Below are positions 34,282-44,420 of a DNA stretch of 53,679 nt, one piece after another. Source of the stretch: Bacilli bacterium (GTDB taxonomy: Bacteria > Bacillota_I > Bacilli_A > ML615J-28 > CAG-313); NCBI GenBank assembly GCA_900752975.1, contig CAADXH010000088.1:1-53679 (forward strand), read 5' to 3'. Made by a program: the position numbers and the translations under genes. Position 1 is the stretch's first letter; every line of letters starts with the position of its first letter. The notes beneath the pieces were generated by a model. The model searched no databases. It worked only from the letters and a program-made list of their open reading frames with translations, and was not told where the DNA came from.

Positions 34282-34312
34282 ATGTAAGATTAGTAAAGGA
34301 GAATTTATTCAT

Positions 34313-35632
34313 ATGAGTGAATCAAAAGTAAAAGTAGAAAATATTTCAAATAGTCAAGTTAAATTGACAATTAAAGTAAGTGCTGAAGAATTTGACAAGG
34401 CTTTAGATATGGCCTTTGAAAAAGTAATTAAAAAAGTTAAAATCGATGGTTTTAGAGAAGGTAAAGCTCCTAAAAACGTATTTATCAACCACTACGGTTG
34501 GGAAAGCTTATATCAAGATGGTATAGAATATGCATTACAACTTACTTACTATCCAGCCGTACAAAAGGCAAACATTATTCCAGTAAGTGACCCTAAAATT
34601 GATTTAGATTTTTCTAAAATCAAAAAGGGAAGTGGTTTTACATATACTGCTGAAATCGAAATTTGGCCAACACCAGAACTTGGACAATATAAAGGTTTAA
34701 CAGTTAAAGCAAAATCAACAAGAGTAACGAAAAAGATGGTTGAAGATTACATCAAAGAACAATTAAAGAATAAAGCTGAAATTGTTGTAAAAGATACTCC
34801 AGCTACACTTGGTGATACTGTGGTTATTGATTTTGAAGGATTTGTAAATGGTGAAGCATTTGAAGGTGGAAAAGCAGAAAACTATCCATTAGAACTTGGT
34901 TCTCATGCTTTTGTTCCAGGATTTGAAGATCAATTAGTAGGAACTAAAACTGGTGATGAATTAGATGTTAATGTTGTTTTCCCTGAAAATTATCATGAAT
35001 CATTGGCTTCTAAACCTGCAACATTTAAAGTTAAAGTGCACGAAGTAAAAGGCCGTGAAGAAGCTGAATTAACTGATGATTTAGTAGCTGAAATGGAAAT
35101 TGAAGGCGTAAAAACTGTAAAAGAATACAATGAATATGTTAAAAAACTTTTACAAAATCAAAAAGAACAAGAAAATGAAAACTATATTATGGATACGCTA
35201 ATGAAGAAAATTGAAAAAGGCTCTAAAATAGTTGTTCCACAAGCAGTGGTTGATGAAGAACTAAATAAACAAGTTGAAAGAATTGAAAATCAAGCTAAAC
35301 AATATAAAGTTCCAACTGAAGTTTTATTACAGTATAGCGGTTACGCTAATATGGAAGCTTATAAAAAGGCTGGAGCAGAATACATTAAACGTCAAATTAC
35401 TGAAGAAGTAATTATTGAGGAAATTGTAAAAGCTGAAAAATTTGAAGTATCCAAAGAAGAAATTGAAGCTGAATATGCAAAACTTTGTGGTGACAAACCT
35501 GAAGAAACTGAAGCTGATAAAGCTAAGAGATTAGAAGATGTTAAAAAGAAATTCAGTGCAGAACAAGTAGAACATCATCTAAAGATGACAAAAGCTGTCA
35601 ACTTAATTAAAGATAGTGCAGTAATTGAATAA
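34313..35632 (+). CDS. tig: Trigger factor
   Basis: A 439-residue chaperone. The N-terminal ribosome-binding domain has GFREGKAPKNVF (the conserved GFRxGKxP loop). The FKBP-type prolyl isomerase domain (about 160-245) has GDTVVIDFEGFVNGEAFEGG and FVPGFEDQLVGTKTGDE. A helical C-terminal domain follows. It binds nascent chains at the tunnel exit. It leads the tig-clpX-lon quality-control cluster. AAAGGAG precedes ATG 34313. Confidence 0.96.
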   Translation: MSESKVKVENISNSQVKLTIKVSAEEFDKALDMAFEKVIKKVKIDGFREGKAPKNVFINHYGWESLYQDGIEYALQLTYYPAVQKANIIPVSDPKIDLDFSKIKKGSGFTYTAEIEIWPTPELGQYKGLTVKAKSTRVTKKMVEDYIKEQLKNKAEIVVKDTPATLGDTVVIDFEGFVNGEAFEGGKAENYPLELGSHAFVPGFEDQLVGTKTGDELDVNVVFPENYHESLASKPATFKVKVHEVKGREEAELTDDLVAEMEIEGVKTVKEYNEYVKKLLQNQKEQENENYIMDTLMKKIEKGSKIVVPQAVVDEELNKQVERIENQAKQYKVPTEVLLQYSGYANMEAYKKAGAEYIKRQITEEVIIEEIVKAEKFEVSKEEIEAEYAKLCGDKPEETEADKAKRLEDVKKKFSAEQVEHHLKMTKAVNLIKDSAVIE

Positions 35633-35656
35633 TTATTTTGATTAATTTAATAAATT

Positions 35657-35679
35657 CGCTCCATAATAAATATGGAGCG
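35657..35679 (+). promoter_or_regulatory. Hairpin sequestering the clpX ribosome site
   Basis: CGCTCCATA (35657-35665) pairs perfectly with TATGGAGCG (35671-35679) around ATAAA. The GGAG used by clpX (35674-35677) lies inside the 3' arm, and no T-run follows, so it is not a terminator. It may lower translation until opened, as an RNA thermometer does. Confidence 0.55.
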
Positions 35680-35687
35680 TGATTATT

Positions 35688-36866
35688 ATGGAAAAAATAT
35701 ATTGTTCATTTTGTGGCAAAGAAATAACTTGGGATAACCTAGGTGTTGAAGGCAATAAAGCGTGGATATGTCAAGACTGTCTAAAAATATATTATGATAT
35801 ATTAAATATTGAACAAAAAGAATTGTTTAATAAGCAATTTATCAAAAACTTTAAAGATGAAGTGATAAGTCCAAAAGTTATTTATGATAAACTTGATGAG
35901 TGTGTTATAAGTCAAAAACAAGCTAAAAAAGTTTTGTCAGTAGCGTTATATCAACATTATAAGAGAATAACTTGCCCTGATTTAAAGGATTTAGAGAAGC
36001 CTAATATTTTAATGATTGGTCCAACGGGGGTTGGTAAAACACTACTTGCGAAAACTATGGCATCAATCTTGAATTTGCCGCTAGCTATTTGTGATGCGAC
36101 AGTATATACTCAAGCAGGATATGTTGGCGAAGATGTTGAAAATATTTTATTAAAGCTTCTTCAAAATGCTGATTATGATTTAGACCTTGCGGAAAAGGGC
36201 ATTGTGTTTATTGATGAATTTGACAAACTTGCTCGTAAAAGTGAAAATGTTTCAATCACAAGAGATGTGTCAGGAGAAGGAGTTCAAAACTCTTTATTAA
36301 AAATAATAGAGGGAAACATAATTAATGTACCTCCACAAGGTGGAAGAAAACACCCATATCAAGAGTACATTAAATTTGATACATCAAAAGTCTTATTTAT
36401 TTGTGCAGGAAGTTTTGAAGGGCTTGATGATAATAAAACTAAGCCAATGGGATTTGAGAATAAAAAAGTAGAAGATATATTACTAGATACTAAAAAACTT
36501 CAAAAATTTGGAATCATTCCAGAAATTTTGGGTAGACTTCCTGTGACGGTTAGACTTGAAAAACTAACCCTTGAAGATCTTGAAAAAATATTAACTATGC
36601 CTAAAAAAGCTATAATCAAGGAATATCAACAATTATTTAACAGCGACAAAATTGAATTAATATTTAATAAAAAAACAATTAAGATGATTGCGGAAAAGGC
36701 GTATGCTGAAGGAACGGGAGCTAGAGCTTTACGTAAAATTCTTGAAGAACGAATGCTTGATCTAATGTTTAAACTACCATATGATGAAAACATTAAATCA
36801 ATAGAAGTAATTGAAAATGAAGAACTATATAATGAAAAAAGTGAGGAAGTAATTCCTAGTGCTTAG
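35688..36866 (+). CDS. clpX: ATP-dependent Clp protease ATP-binding subunit ClpX
   Basis: A 392-residue ClpX. The Zn-binding domain has YCSFCGKEITW and WICQDCLKIY (four Cys). The AAA+ core has IGPTGVGKTLLAKT (Walker A), IVFIDEFDKLARK (Walker B), QGGRKHPYQEY and a sensor-2 GTGARALRKILEERM. ATG 35688 is ten bases from GGAG and is better placed than GTG 35679, which lies in the ribosome-site hairpin. It unfolds substrates for ClpP, including SmpB/tmRNA-tagged proteins; smpB is 6 kb downstream, while clpP is not in the window. Lon follows after 12 bases. Confidence 0.96.
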   Translation: MEKIYCSFCGKEITWDNLGVEGNKAWICQDCLKIYYDILNIEQKELFNKQFIKNFKDEVISPKVIYDKLDECVISQKQAKKVLSVALYQHYKRITCPDLKDLEKPNILMIGPTGVGKTLLAKTMASILNLPLAICDATVYTQAGYVGEDVENILLKLLQNADYDLDLAEKGIVFIDEFDKLARKSENVSITRDVSGEGVQNSLLKIIEGNIINVPPQGGRKHPYQEYIKFDTSKVLFICAGSFEGLDDNKTKPMGFENKKVEDILLDTKKLQKFGIIPEILGRLPVTVRLEKLTLEDLEKILTMPKKAIIKEYQQLFNSDKIELIFNKKTIKMIAEKAYAEGTGARALRKILEERMLDLMFKLPYDENIKSIEVIENEELYNEKSEEVIPSA

Positions 36867-36878
36867 AAAGGAGTAAAT

Positions 36879-39206
36879 ATGTTTGAGTTAAATGAACAGG
36901 TAACAGAACAATTACCAGCAATAGTTGTAAGCGACATTGTGCCACTTCCAAATAATGAAATTAGAGTAGAAATAAATAGGCCTGAAGATATTAAAGCTTT
37001 AAAAAGCGCAGAACAATATCGAAACTACATATTTTTAATGTTACCATCAAAAAATGATACTCAAAATGAGGTTATTGACAGCTATTACAAAAGGGGAGTA
37101 GTAGCGAAAATTGTCTTAAATATGACCAATCCTAACGGGTCTAGAAGAGTTAAATTACAAACTATTGTACGTGCTGATGTAGAAGAGTTTGTATTGACCA
37201 GTCCCCATTTACTAGTAAAATTTACAACCCAACCATCAATTAGTAGTGATAGTGATAAGGAAGTTGCAACCTTAGAATTAATTAAGCAAGAATTAGTATC
37301 AAATAATAAAATGATGCCAGTTCTAGAAAATAAAGATGTTATTCTTAATAGTTTAAGAAAAGGTATCTCATCAGCTGAATTTTCTGATGTTATCGCTATT
37401 AATATTATCGGTGATTTTAAATCACATCTTAAGTATCTATTTGAACTTGATATTACTAAACGTTTACTTATGATTTTAGAAGACCTAAGAAAACAAAAGT
37501 ATTTTGCAAGTCTTGAAAGCAAAATCGATGAAGAGGTAAAACGTAGTATTAATGAAGCTCAAAAGGAGTACTATCTAAGAGAAAAAATGAAAGCCATCCA
37601 AGATGAACTTGGTGATAAGGCTAAAAAAGAAACAGATATTGATACATTAAGAAAGAAAATGAAAGAAGCAAAGATGCCAAAAACAGTTGAAGAAAAAGCA
37701 TACAATGAATTAAATCGTTATATGTCTACGCCAAGCACTTCACCTGAATCTGGTATTATAAGAACATACCTAGATTTTCTTATTGCATTACCATGGAACA
37801 CACAGTCAGTTGATTCTGATGATATTAAAAAAGCAAAAGAAATTCTTGATGAAGATCACTACGGGCTTGACAAAGTTAAAGAAAGAATTCTTGAATATCT
37901 TGCGGTAAAGATTATGACACAAAAGAATCCACAAGCTATTCTATGTCTTGTTGGCCCTCCAGGTGTTGGTAAAACTTCACTTGCAAAGTCAATCGCGAGA
38001 GCTCTTAACAAGAAGTTTGTTAAACTTTCTTTAGGTGGCGTTAAAGATGAATCGGAAATTAGAGGTCATCGTCGTACTTATCTTGGAGCACTACCTGGTA
38101 GAATTCTTCAAAATTTAAAACGTGCAGGCACAAATAATCCAGTATTTTTACTTGATGAAATTGACAAGATGAGTAGTGACTATAAGGGAGACCCAACAAG
38201 TGCAATGCTTGAAGTATTAGATGCTGAACAAAATCAATTTTTCAGTGATAATTATTTAGAAGAACCATTTGATTTATCCCATGTTTTCTTTATCGCAACT
38301 GCCAATTATTTAGGTAATATTCCTGAACCATTACGTGACCGTATTGAAATAGTTGAAGTATCAAGTTATACTGAATATGAAAAATTCGAAATTGCCACTC
38401 ACCACTTACTAAAAAAGCAACTTTTAGCAAACGGACTTGATGAATCCAAATTTAGTATTAGTGATCAAGCAATTTACTCAATTATTCAAAATTACACACG
38501 TGAAGCTGGTGTGCGTGAATTAGAAAGATTGTTAAGCTCAATTATTCGTAAGGCCATTAAAAATATTTTATTAAATGGCGCATCAAAAATTGAAATTAAT
38601 GTAGATAATTTAGAAGAATATTTAGGAAAACCTAAATTCACTAATAATAAAACTGAGGAAAATGATTTAGTAGGAATTGTTACTGGACTTGCTTATACAC
38701 AGTTTGGTGGTGATACTTTATCAATTGAGGCAACTCACTATAAAGGTGAAGGGAAACTCTTACTTACTGGTCAATTAGGTGATGTAATGAAAGAATCAGC
38801 TCAAGCAGCTTTTAGTTATGTTAAAAGTAATGCTGAAAAATTCAATATTAATATTAAGGATATCAAAGAATCTGATGTTCACATCCATGTTCCTGAAGGG
38901 GCTATTCCAAAAGATGGACCTTCAGCAGGTGTTACAATTACAACAGCTTTAATATCAACATTTACTAATCGTCCAGTTCATCACGAAATTGGTATGACTG
39001 GAGAAGTTACCTTACGTGGTCAAGTTCTACCAATTGGTGGATTAAGAGAAAAATCAATTGCGGCTCATCGTAGCGGACTTAAGAAAATTATTATTCCATA
39101 TGATAATTTAAAAGATATTGATGAGATTCCTGAAAGCGTAAAAAATAGTCTTGAAATCATTCCAGTTAAATCAGTAGAAGAGATTGTTAATATAGTCCTT
39201 AAGTAA
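36879..39206 (+). CDS. lon: Lon protease
   Basis: A 775-residue Lon: N-terminal LonA substrate domain (about 10-200), coiled region with QKEYYLREKMKAIQDELG, AAA+ with LVGPPGVGKTSLAKS and VFLLDEIDKMSSD, and a C-terminal protease with PEGAIPKDGPSAGVT (catalytic Ser) and GGLREKSIAAHR (catalytic Lys). The length is normal. It degrades misfolded and regulatory proteins. AGAAAGGAG precedes the start, and it is in an operon with clpX. Confidence 0.97.
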   Translation: MFELNEQVTEQLPAIVVSDIVPLPNNEIRVEINRPEDIKALKSAEQYRNYIFLMLPSKNDTQNEVIDSYYKRGVVAKIVLNMTNPNGSRRVKLQTIVRADVEEFVLTSPHLLVKFTTQPSISSDSDKEVATLELIKQELVSNNKMMPVLENKDVILNSLRKGISSAEFSDVIAINIIGDFKSHLKYLFELDITKRLLMILEDLRKQKYFASLESKIDEEVKRSINEAQKEYYLREKMKAIQDELGDKAKKETDIDTLRKKMKEAKMPKTVEEKAYNELNRYMSTPSTSPESGIIRTYLDFLIALPWNTQSVDSDDIKKAKEILDEDHYGLDKVKERILEYLAVKIMTQKNPQAILCLVGPPGVGKTSLAKSIARALNKKFVKLSLGGVKDESEIRGHRRTYLGALPGRILQNLKRAGTNNPVFLLDEIDKMSSDYKGDPTSAMLEVLDAEQNQFFSDNYLEEPFDLSHVFFIATANYLGNIPEPLRDRIEIVEVSSYTEYEKFEIATHHLLKKQLLANGLDESKFSISDQAIYSIIQNYTREAGVRELERLLSSIIRKAIKNILLNGASKIEINVDNLEEYLGKPKFTNNKTEENDLVGIVTGLAYTQFGGDTLSIEATHYKGEGKLLLTGQLGDVMKESAQAAFSYVKSNAEKFNINIKDIKESDVHIHVPEGAIPKDGPSAGVTITTALISTFTNRPVHHEIGMTGEVTLRGQVLPIGGLREKSIAAHRSGLKKIIIPYDNLKDIDEIPESVKNSLEIIPVKSVEEIVNIVLK

Positions 39207-39211
39207 AACAT

Positions 39212-39240
39212 TTGCAATAAATATCATTATATGATATAAT
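39212..39240 (+). promoter_or_regulatory. Promoter of secG
   Basis: TTGCAA (39212-39217), 17 bp, TATAAT (39235-39240). Confidence 0.85.
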
Positions 39241-39281
39241 TATAACGTTATAGTATCAAAATATAAAATTAGGAGGCCCAT

Positions 39282-39521
39282 ATGAGTGCTTTAAGTTGGT
39301 ATGATTATATATTATTAGTCGTTTCAATTATTATGATTTTAATAGTAGTGTTACAATCATCTAAAGAAGATGGTATGAGTGCATTTACTGGTGAGAAGTC
39401 AGATCTTTTCGCAAATCAAAAACAAAGAGGTTTAGAAAAAGCTATTAATACTACAACAACAGTATTATCAGTAGTATTTTTCGTATTAACAATCTTAGCG
39501 GCTGTATTACCAAGAGTTTAA
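39282..39521 (+). CDS. secG: Preprotein translocase subunit SecG
   Basis: A 79-residue protein with two membrane helices flanking a loop, VVLQSSKEDGMSAFTGEKSD, the conserved SecG loop, then QKQRGLEKAINTTTTVLSVVFF. It forms the SecYEG channel. AGGAGG precedes the start. A short terminator separates it from rnr, which often follows secG in Firmicutes. Confidence 0.93.
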   Translation: MSALSWYDYILLVVSIIMILIVVLQSSKEDGMSAFTGEKSDLFANQKQRGLEKAINTTTTVLSVVFFVLTILAAVLPRV

Positions 39522-39527
39522 AAGATT

Positions 39528-39548
39528 AGGGCTTAAATGCCCTTTTTT
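39528..39548 (+). terminator. Short terminator between secG and rnr
   Basis: AGGGC pairs with GCCCT around TTAAAT and is followed by TTTTTT; it may be partial read-through, since rnr follows after 20 bases. Confidence 0.75.
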
Positions 39549-39568
39549 CATACTTTAAGGAGGGGAAA

Positions 39569-41701
39569 ATGAAAGAACAAATAATTAAATTATTAAGTAC
39601 TCCCAAACACCAGTTACTAAAAGCTAATGAAATATATAAAGAACTAGGTCTTACGACCGAAGATGAATACGATATATTAGGAAATGCATTAGAAGAATTA
39701 GAGAATGAATTTGTAATTACTCATAATAAACAAAACGCTTTTGCCTTACTACCTTATTTTCAAATGCTAAAAGGCGTGATAAATATTAAAGAGGGTGGAT
39801 ATGGCTTTGTTGATGGTGATGATTTTAGTGTACATGTTGATGACGGGAAAACTGGAACGGCCATTTCTGGTGATACAGTTATTGTAAAGTTTACAAAATC
39901 AAAAAAAGCAAGTTACGAGGGGGAAGTAACAAGAATAGTAAAAAGATGTACTAAAACTATTGTTGGTCCATTAATTAAAAGAAAAGGACGTTATTTTGTA
40001 AAAGCAACTATTAATAAGAATACTATCTGGTGTGTCATTCGTGATCATAAAAATGCGAAAACTCATAATGTTGTAAAAGTAGAAATCACAAAATATTATG
40101 CTTTTAACCAAATTGAAGGTAATGTAATCGAAGTATATGGTGATGAATCAGAAGTAGGTATGGATATTACTATGCAAGTTCTTGCGAGTGGTATAAAATA
40201 TCAATTTGATAAGGAAACTTGTGATGAAGCCGCATCCTTACCTCAAGTGGTTGACCTAACCAAATATAAAAAGCGTAGAAACTTAAGTAACGAATTGATT
40301 ATAACAATAGATGGTGATGATGCGAAAGACTTTGATGATGCGGTTAACGTAAAAAAACTTAAAAGTGGTAACTATCTTCTAACTGTATGTATAGCTGATG
40401 TTAGTGAATATGTTAAAGAAAATAGTTATTTAGATATTGAAGCATATACAAGAGGAACAAGCGTGTATTTACCTGATCGCGTAATTCCAATGTTACCATT
40501 TGAACTTTCAAATGGTATATGTTCCCTAAATGAAGGACAGTACCGTCTTGTAATGGTTGCGGAAATGGAATTTGACCACCTTGGTAATTTAGTAAATAGT
40601 GATCACTATGAAGGAATTATCAAAAGTGCTCATCGCATGACATATCAAAATGTAAACAAAATACTAGAAGAAAAAGATGAAAAATTAATTAGTCAATATC
40701 AAGACATTTATGAAATGCTTATTGATATGCAAGACCTTGCTAAAATACTATATGATAAGCGAATCAAACGAGGTTCATTTGATTTTGAGACAAGTGAGGC
40801 TAAATTAAATTTAAATCCAGATGGTACTGTTAAAAGTATTGAATTAAGGGAAAGACGTACCGCTGAAAAACTAATTGAAGAGTTTATGCTTGTCGCCAAT
40901 GAAAGTGTTGCAGAAAAAATGACATGGCTTGATGTACCATTTTTATATCGTGTTCATGATGAACCAGATGAAACAAGATTAAATCTATTTATGAATCGCT
41001 TAAAAACCTTAAAACAAGAGTTTTCATATAAAAACAAAACTGCTCTACCAAAAGCTTTACAACAGTTTTTATTAGATACTAATGCAGAAGAAAATACTCT
41101 TGAAAAAACTACCAAAAGTGTTATTAGTAATACTCTACTTAGAACTATGGCAAAAGCTAAATATCAGGAGATTAACATTGGCCATTATGGTTTGGCCAGC
41201 AAATGCTATACACACTTTACTTCACCAATTAGAAGATATCCAGATTTACTTGTTCATAGATTAATGAAACAATTTTTATTTAATCATCAAGAAACTACGG
41301 AAATTGATCCTTTAGGTTACTTTACAATTAAAGTTCATGAAACAGGACTTTCTTCAAGTGCTAGTGAAAAAACGGCAGAAAATTTGGAGCGTAGTACTGT
41401 TGATATGAAAAAATGTGAATATATGGAAAAGTATATTGGAAACGTGTTTACAGGTATGATTTCATCAGTGGTAAACTGGGGATTATATGTCACCCTTGAT
41501 AACACTGTTGAAGGATTAGTTAGATTTGATGATTTACCACATGATTACTATGAGGTTGATGAAACTGCCGGTATAATTTATGGAACTAGTAAAAATCATA
41601 CTTTTAGATTAGGTGATATTGTACGCGTAAAATTAGTTGATGTAAACTCAAGCAAAAAACAAATCACATTTAGAATGATGAGGAAATTAGAGAATGAATA
41701 A
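39569..41701 (+). CDS. rnr: Ribonuclease R
   Basis: A 710-residue RNase II-family exonuclease: N-terminal HTH-like region, cold-shock domains (GGYGFVDGDDFSVHVD), RNB domain with ITIDGDDAKDFDDAVNVKKL (the four-Asp metal site) and SPIRRYPDLLVHRL, then a C-terminal S1 domain (GMISSVVNWGLYVTLDN). It degrades structured RNA 3' to 5' and works with SmpB/tmRNA in ribosome rescue. Its stop overlaps the smpB start by 8 bases. Confidence 0.96.
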   Translation: MKEQIIKLLSTPKHQLLKANEIYKELGLTTEDEYDILGNALEELENEFVITHNKQNAFALLPYFQMLKGVINIKEGGYGFVDGDDFSVHVDDGKTGTAISGDTVIVKFTKSKKASYEGEVTRIVKRCTKTIVGPLIKRKGRYFVKATINKNTIWCVIRDHKNAKTHNVVKVEITKYYAFNQIEGNVIEVYGDESEVGMDITMQVLASGIKYQFDKETCDEAASLPQVVDLTKYKKRRNLSNELIITIDGDDAKDFDDAVNVKKLKSGNYLLTVCIADVSEYVKENSYLDIEAYTRGTSVYLPDRVIPMLPFELSNGICSLNEGQYRLVMVAEMEFDHLGNLVNSDHYEGIIKSAHRMTYQNVNKILEEKDEKLISQYQDIYEMLIDMQDLAKILYDKRIKRGSFDFETSEAKLNLNPDGTVKSIELRERRTAEKLIEEFMLVANESVAEKMTWLDVPFLYRVHDEPDETRLNLFMNRLKTLKQEFSYKNKTALPKALQQFLLDTNAEENTLEKTTKSVISNTLLRTMAKAKYQEINIGHYGLASKCYTHFTSPIRRYPDLLVHRLMKQFLFNHQETTEIDPLGYFTIKVHETGLSSSASEKTAENLERSTVDMKKCEYMEKYIGNVFTGMISSVVNWGLYVTLDNTVEGLVRFDDLPHDYYEVDETAGIIYGTSKNHTFRLGDIVRVKLVDVNSSKKQITFRMMRKLENE

Positions 41702-42158
41702 TGAAAAAATCGTTTGTCAAAACAAAAGAGCATATCATGATTATTTTATCGAAGAAGAACTTGAAGCTGGTCTTGTTTTAACTGGTACAGAAATTAAATC
41801 AATTAGAATGGGAAAAGCCAGTATTCAAGAAGCTTATTGTGATATTAAAGAAGGTGAACTTTTTGTAGTGGGAATGAGTATTTCACCATATGAAAAGGGA
41901 AACATCTTTAATCACCAAGAAAAAAGCAACCGTAAACTTTTAGTTCATAAAAAAGAAATCTTAAAACTATCTAATAAAACAATGCGTGAAGGTTACACAA
42001 TTATTCCTTTAAGAATTGTACTAAGAAATGGAATAGCAAAAATGGATATTGCACTTGCGAAAGGTAAAAAATTGTATGATAAAAGAGAAGATATGAAAAA
42101 ATCAAGTGATTTAGAATACATAAAAAAAGCAACAAAGGAGTCAAGATATGCCGACTAA
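41694..42158 (+). CDS. smpB: SsrA-binding protein SmpB
   Basis: A 154-residue SmpB: NKRAYHDYFIEEELEAGLVL, GTEIKSIRMGKASIQEAYC, and a basic C-terminal tail GKKLYDKREDMKKSSD. It delivers tmRNA to stalled ribosomes. It is translationally coupled to rnr (8-bp overlap), and the next gene overlaps its end by 11 bases. The ssrA RNA itself is not in this window as far as I can see. Confidence 0.96.
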   Translation: MNNEKIVCQNKRAYHDYFIEEELEAGLVLTGTEIKSIRMGKASIQEAYCDIKEGELFVVGMSISPYEKGNIFNHQEKSNRKLLVHKKEILKLSNKTMREGYTIIPLRIVLRNGIAKMDIALAKGKKLYDKREDMKKSSDLEYIKKATKESRYAD

Positions 42159-44055
42159 ATATGAAGATGCTATAGAAACTCTTAAAAATGGAGAATATGA
42201 AGAAGCGTATCAAAAGTTCTCTAAAATATATGAAAATGATAATAATGATTATTTAGCATTATTTTACCGAGCAGCAACAGCATTTACACATTTTGTGGAC
42301 AAAAGGAAGCAAACAATTGAAGATTTTGAAAGATTAATTGCGATTAATTCTCCTTTTAAATATCAATCAATGGCATATTTAGTGATGATTTATTGTAATA
42401 ATGAAGTGGAAAAAGCAATTAAATATGCAGATGAAGCAATCAAGCACAATCCTGAATTGTATTTAGATTTAAATTTTGCACTATCAAGAGCATATTTTGA
42501 ATATGGTGATGATGCATCATTATGTAAATCACTTGAGTACATCGATAAGTGTATCGAAAAAGATGAAGGAGAAACTTCGGACTTTTACATTTGTAAGGTA
42601 GAGATTCTTATAACCCTTGGTAAATTTGAACAAGCAGAAGAAATTCTTGATCTTGTTTATACAAAATTTGGTGGTTCCCTTAACTACTATTATTTAACCG
42701 CAAAACTTAAAATTGCCATATACTACAAAAGAAATGACCCTTGGTTACTTGATAAAGCCCTTTCTGATTTAGCACTTGCTAATCAATATGAAGAAAATAA
42801 TTGTAGCGTTGTTTTACTAAAAGTAGAGATTTATTCATTAAAGAAAGAAAAAGAAAAAGCTCTAAAAGAACTTGAAAATGCTAAAGAATATTTTGATGAT
42901 GAGTCTTATTTAGTTGAACAATTCAAAATATATGAAGAGTTAGGTGAAGATGACACCATAGTCAAAATTGCTTATGAATATTTGAAGGAACATGAATCAT
43001 GGCGTATTTATTATTCACTAGGATTCTTTCTTGCGAAAAATGCGAAGAGTCTAATTGAAATAGAAGAATTAAAATCAGTATACTTAAAAGCATACAATTT
43101 GCATAAAGAAATATTTATTTTTGATGAAGTCTATCGTCTTAATTTTATTTTATCATGCGATCATGAAAATTTAGAATTACTAGAAGATTTAATAAAAATT
43201 TATCCTGAAGATGGTCGTTTGCGTTTTCTTTTAGGTGAAACTAAACATCGTTTAAATTATGAATATGATGAAGTTTTAAATGAGTTTAATGCTTCATATA
43301 AACTTAAATACTTAGATGAGTTTAAATATTTAACCTTGATAATGCCACTAACAATTGCACCTAAAAAAATAGAAAAAAAACTAAAAAAATACCAGAAAAA
43401 GGATTTCCATCCATCTGATATTTGGCTATTACGTAAACTTGGAATAATGTATTTATATGGTGAAGATGGTTTTAAACAAATGCCTAATTTTGCCGAGTCA
43501 ATTCTTGAGTACTGTAATACTGTGGTTACTGATGATGCTTGTATGAAAACTTCCCTTGGTAGAGCACATGAACTTAATCACTCAAGTATGGCTGCCTTTA
43601 AATGTTATGAAGAAGCTTATCAGGCAGAACTTGCTGAAGCATTACCTGTTTGTAATTGTGCAAATGGTTATTTAGCTCATGCTTACATAAATGGTATTGG
43701 AACTAATGTTGATGAAGAAAAAGCTAAAAAATTAATACTTGAAGGAATATCTTTCCTAAAAGAAAAGTCTAGTAATATCGTAATATACCTTTATGCTTAC
43801 TTTGCCTTAAAAGGGGATAAACGTTTTAGCTTAAGTACTGCACTTTCTTATTTAGAGACAAAATATCCATTTTATCGTTATGAAATATCAAGAGCAATAA
43901 TGATTAATATTATTCGTAAAAAACTTAGTTTATCAACTAAAAATAGTCAAGAATATATCAAACAATGTTTAAAACAAGGCAATAAAACAGCAAAACTTTA
44001 TTATAAAGAAAATAAAAATAAAGAGTTAATTTATCCATTATTTAATAACTACTAA
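42148..44055 (+). CDS. Tetratricopeptide-repeat protein
   Basis: A 635-residue soluble helical protein with TPR units (for example YEDAIETLKNGEYEEAYQKF, EKAIKYADEAIKHNPELYLD, KFEQAEEILDLVYTKFGGSL, KEKALKELENAKEYFDDESY) and a Sel1-like stretch near residue 520 (YLAHAYINGIGTNVDEEKAK). There is no enzyme domain. AAAGGAG lies before ATG 42148. Co-transcription with rnr-smpB suggests a scaffolding role in RNA or ribosome quality control, which is inference. Its stop overlaps the next, convergent gene by 4 bases. Confidence 0.8.
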   Translation: MPTKYEDAIETLKNGEYEEAYQKFSKIYENDNNDYLALFYRAATAFTHFVDKRKQTIEDFERLIAINSPFKYQSMAYLVMIYCNNEVEKAIKYADEAIKHNPELYLDLNFALSRAYFEYGDDASLCKSLEYIDKCIEKDEGETSDFYICKVEILITLGKFEQAEEILDLVYTKFGGSLNYYYLTAKLKIAIYYKRNDPWLLDKALSDLALANQYEENNCSVVLLKVEIYSLKKEKEKALKELENAKEYFDDESYLVEQFKIYEELGEDDTIVKIAYEYLKEHESWRIYYSLGFFLAKNAKSLIEIEELKSVYLKAYNLHKEIFIFDEVYRLNFILSCDHENLELLEDLIKIYPEDGRLRFLLGETKHRLNYEYDEVLNEFNASYKLKYLDEFKYLTLIMPLTIAPKKIEKKLKKYQKKDFHPSDIWLLRKLGIMYLYGEDGFKQMPNFAESILEYCNTVVTDDACMKTSLGRAHELNHSSMAAFKCYEEAYQAELAEALPVCNCANGYLAHAYINGIGTNVDEEKAKKLILEGISFLKEKSSNIVIYLYAYFALKGDKRFSLSTALSYLETKYPFYRYEISRAIMINIIRKKLSLSTKNSQEYIKQCLKQGNKTAKLYYKENKNKELIYPLFNNY

Positions 44056-44342
44056 AATCTTCGATTATTCTTTCGCATTAATTCATTAATCTGTTGTTGT
44101 AGATTGTTAATATCTTGATAAGTTGGTCGCTTAATTTGCCCACTACCCTGAGCGTTGAAGGTTAAAATTAATTGTCCAACTAGCTCAAGCCAATTTCCGA
44201 GTGAATTTTGTTGACTTATGGTTAGGTTACATGATAAAATATATCCGATGATCACACCTAGAGTCGCGAACTCAAAGGGGGTTAATGTCATTAGCCAATC
44301 CGCGAATGATCCGATATCTTGACAAGAATCTTGATAATTCAT
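44052..44342 (-). CDS. Small membrane-associated protein of unknown function
   Basis: A 96-residue protein with one hydrophobic helix (LTPFEFATLGVIIGYILSC) and a polar C-terminal tail (PTYQDINNLQQQINELMRKN) that could form a short coiled coil. GGGGGAAA precedes ATG 44342. I recognise no family; the Gln-rich middle and lone TM resemble small spore or cell-surface proteins of Firmicutes. Confidence 0.6.
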   Translation of the reverse strand: MNYQDSCQDIGSFADWLMTLTPFEFATLGVIIGYILSCNLTISQQNSLGNWLELVGQLILTFNAQGSGQIKRPTYQDINNLQQQINELMRKNNRRF

Positions 44343-44420
44343 ATGATTTCCCCCTTATATAATAATACTAACTAAATAACAAAATAATTCATAAAACAAA
44401 AAGGTTTTAAAGGGTGTAGT

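Noticed and set aside
35657..35679. Terminator for tig
   Set aside because: The hairpin has no T-run and contains the clpX ribosome site.
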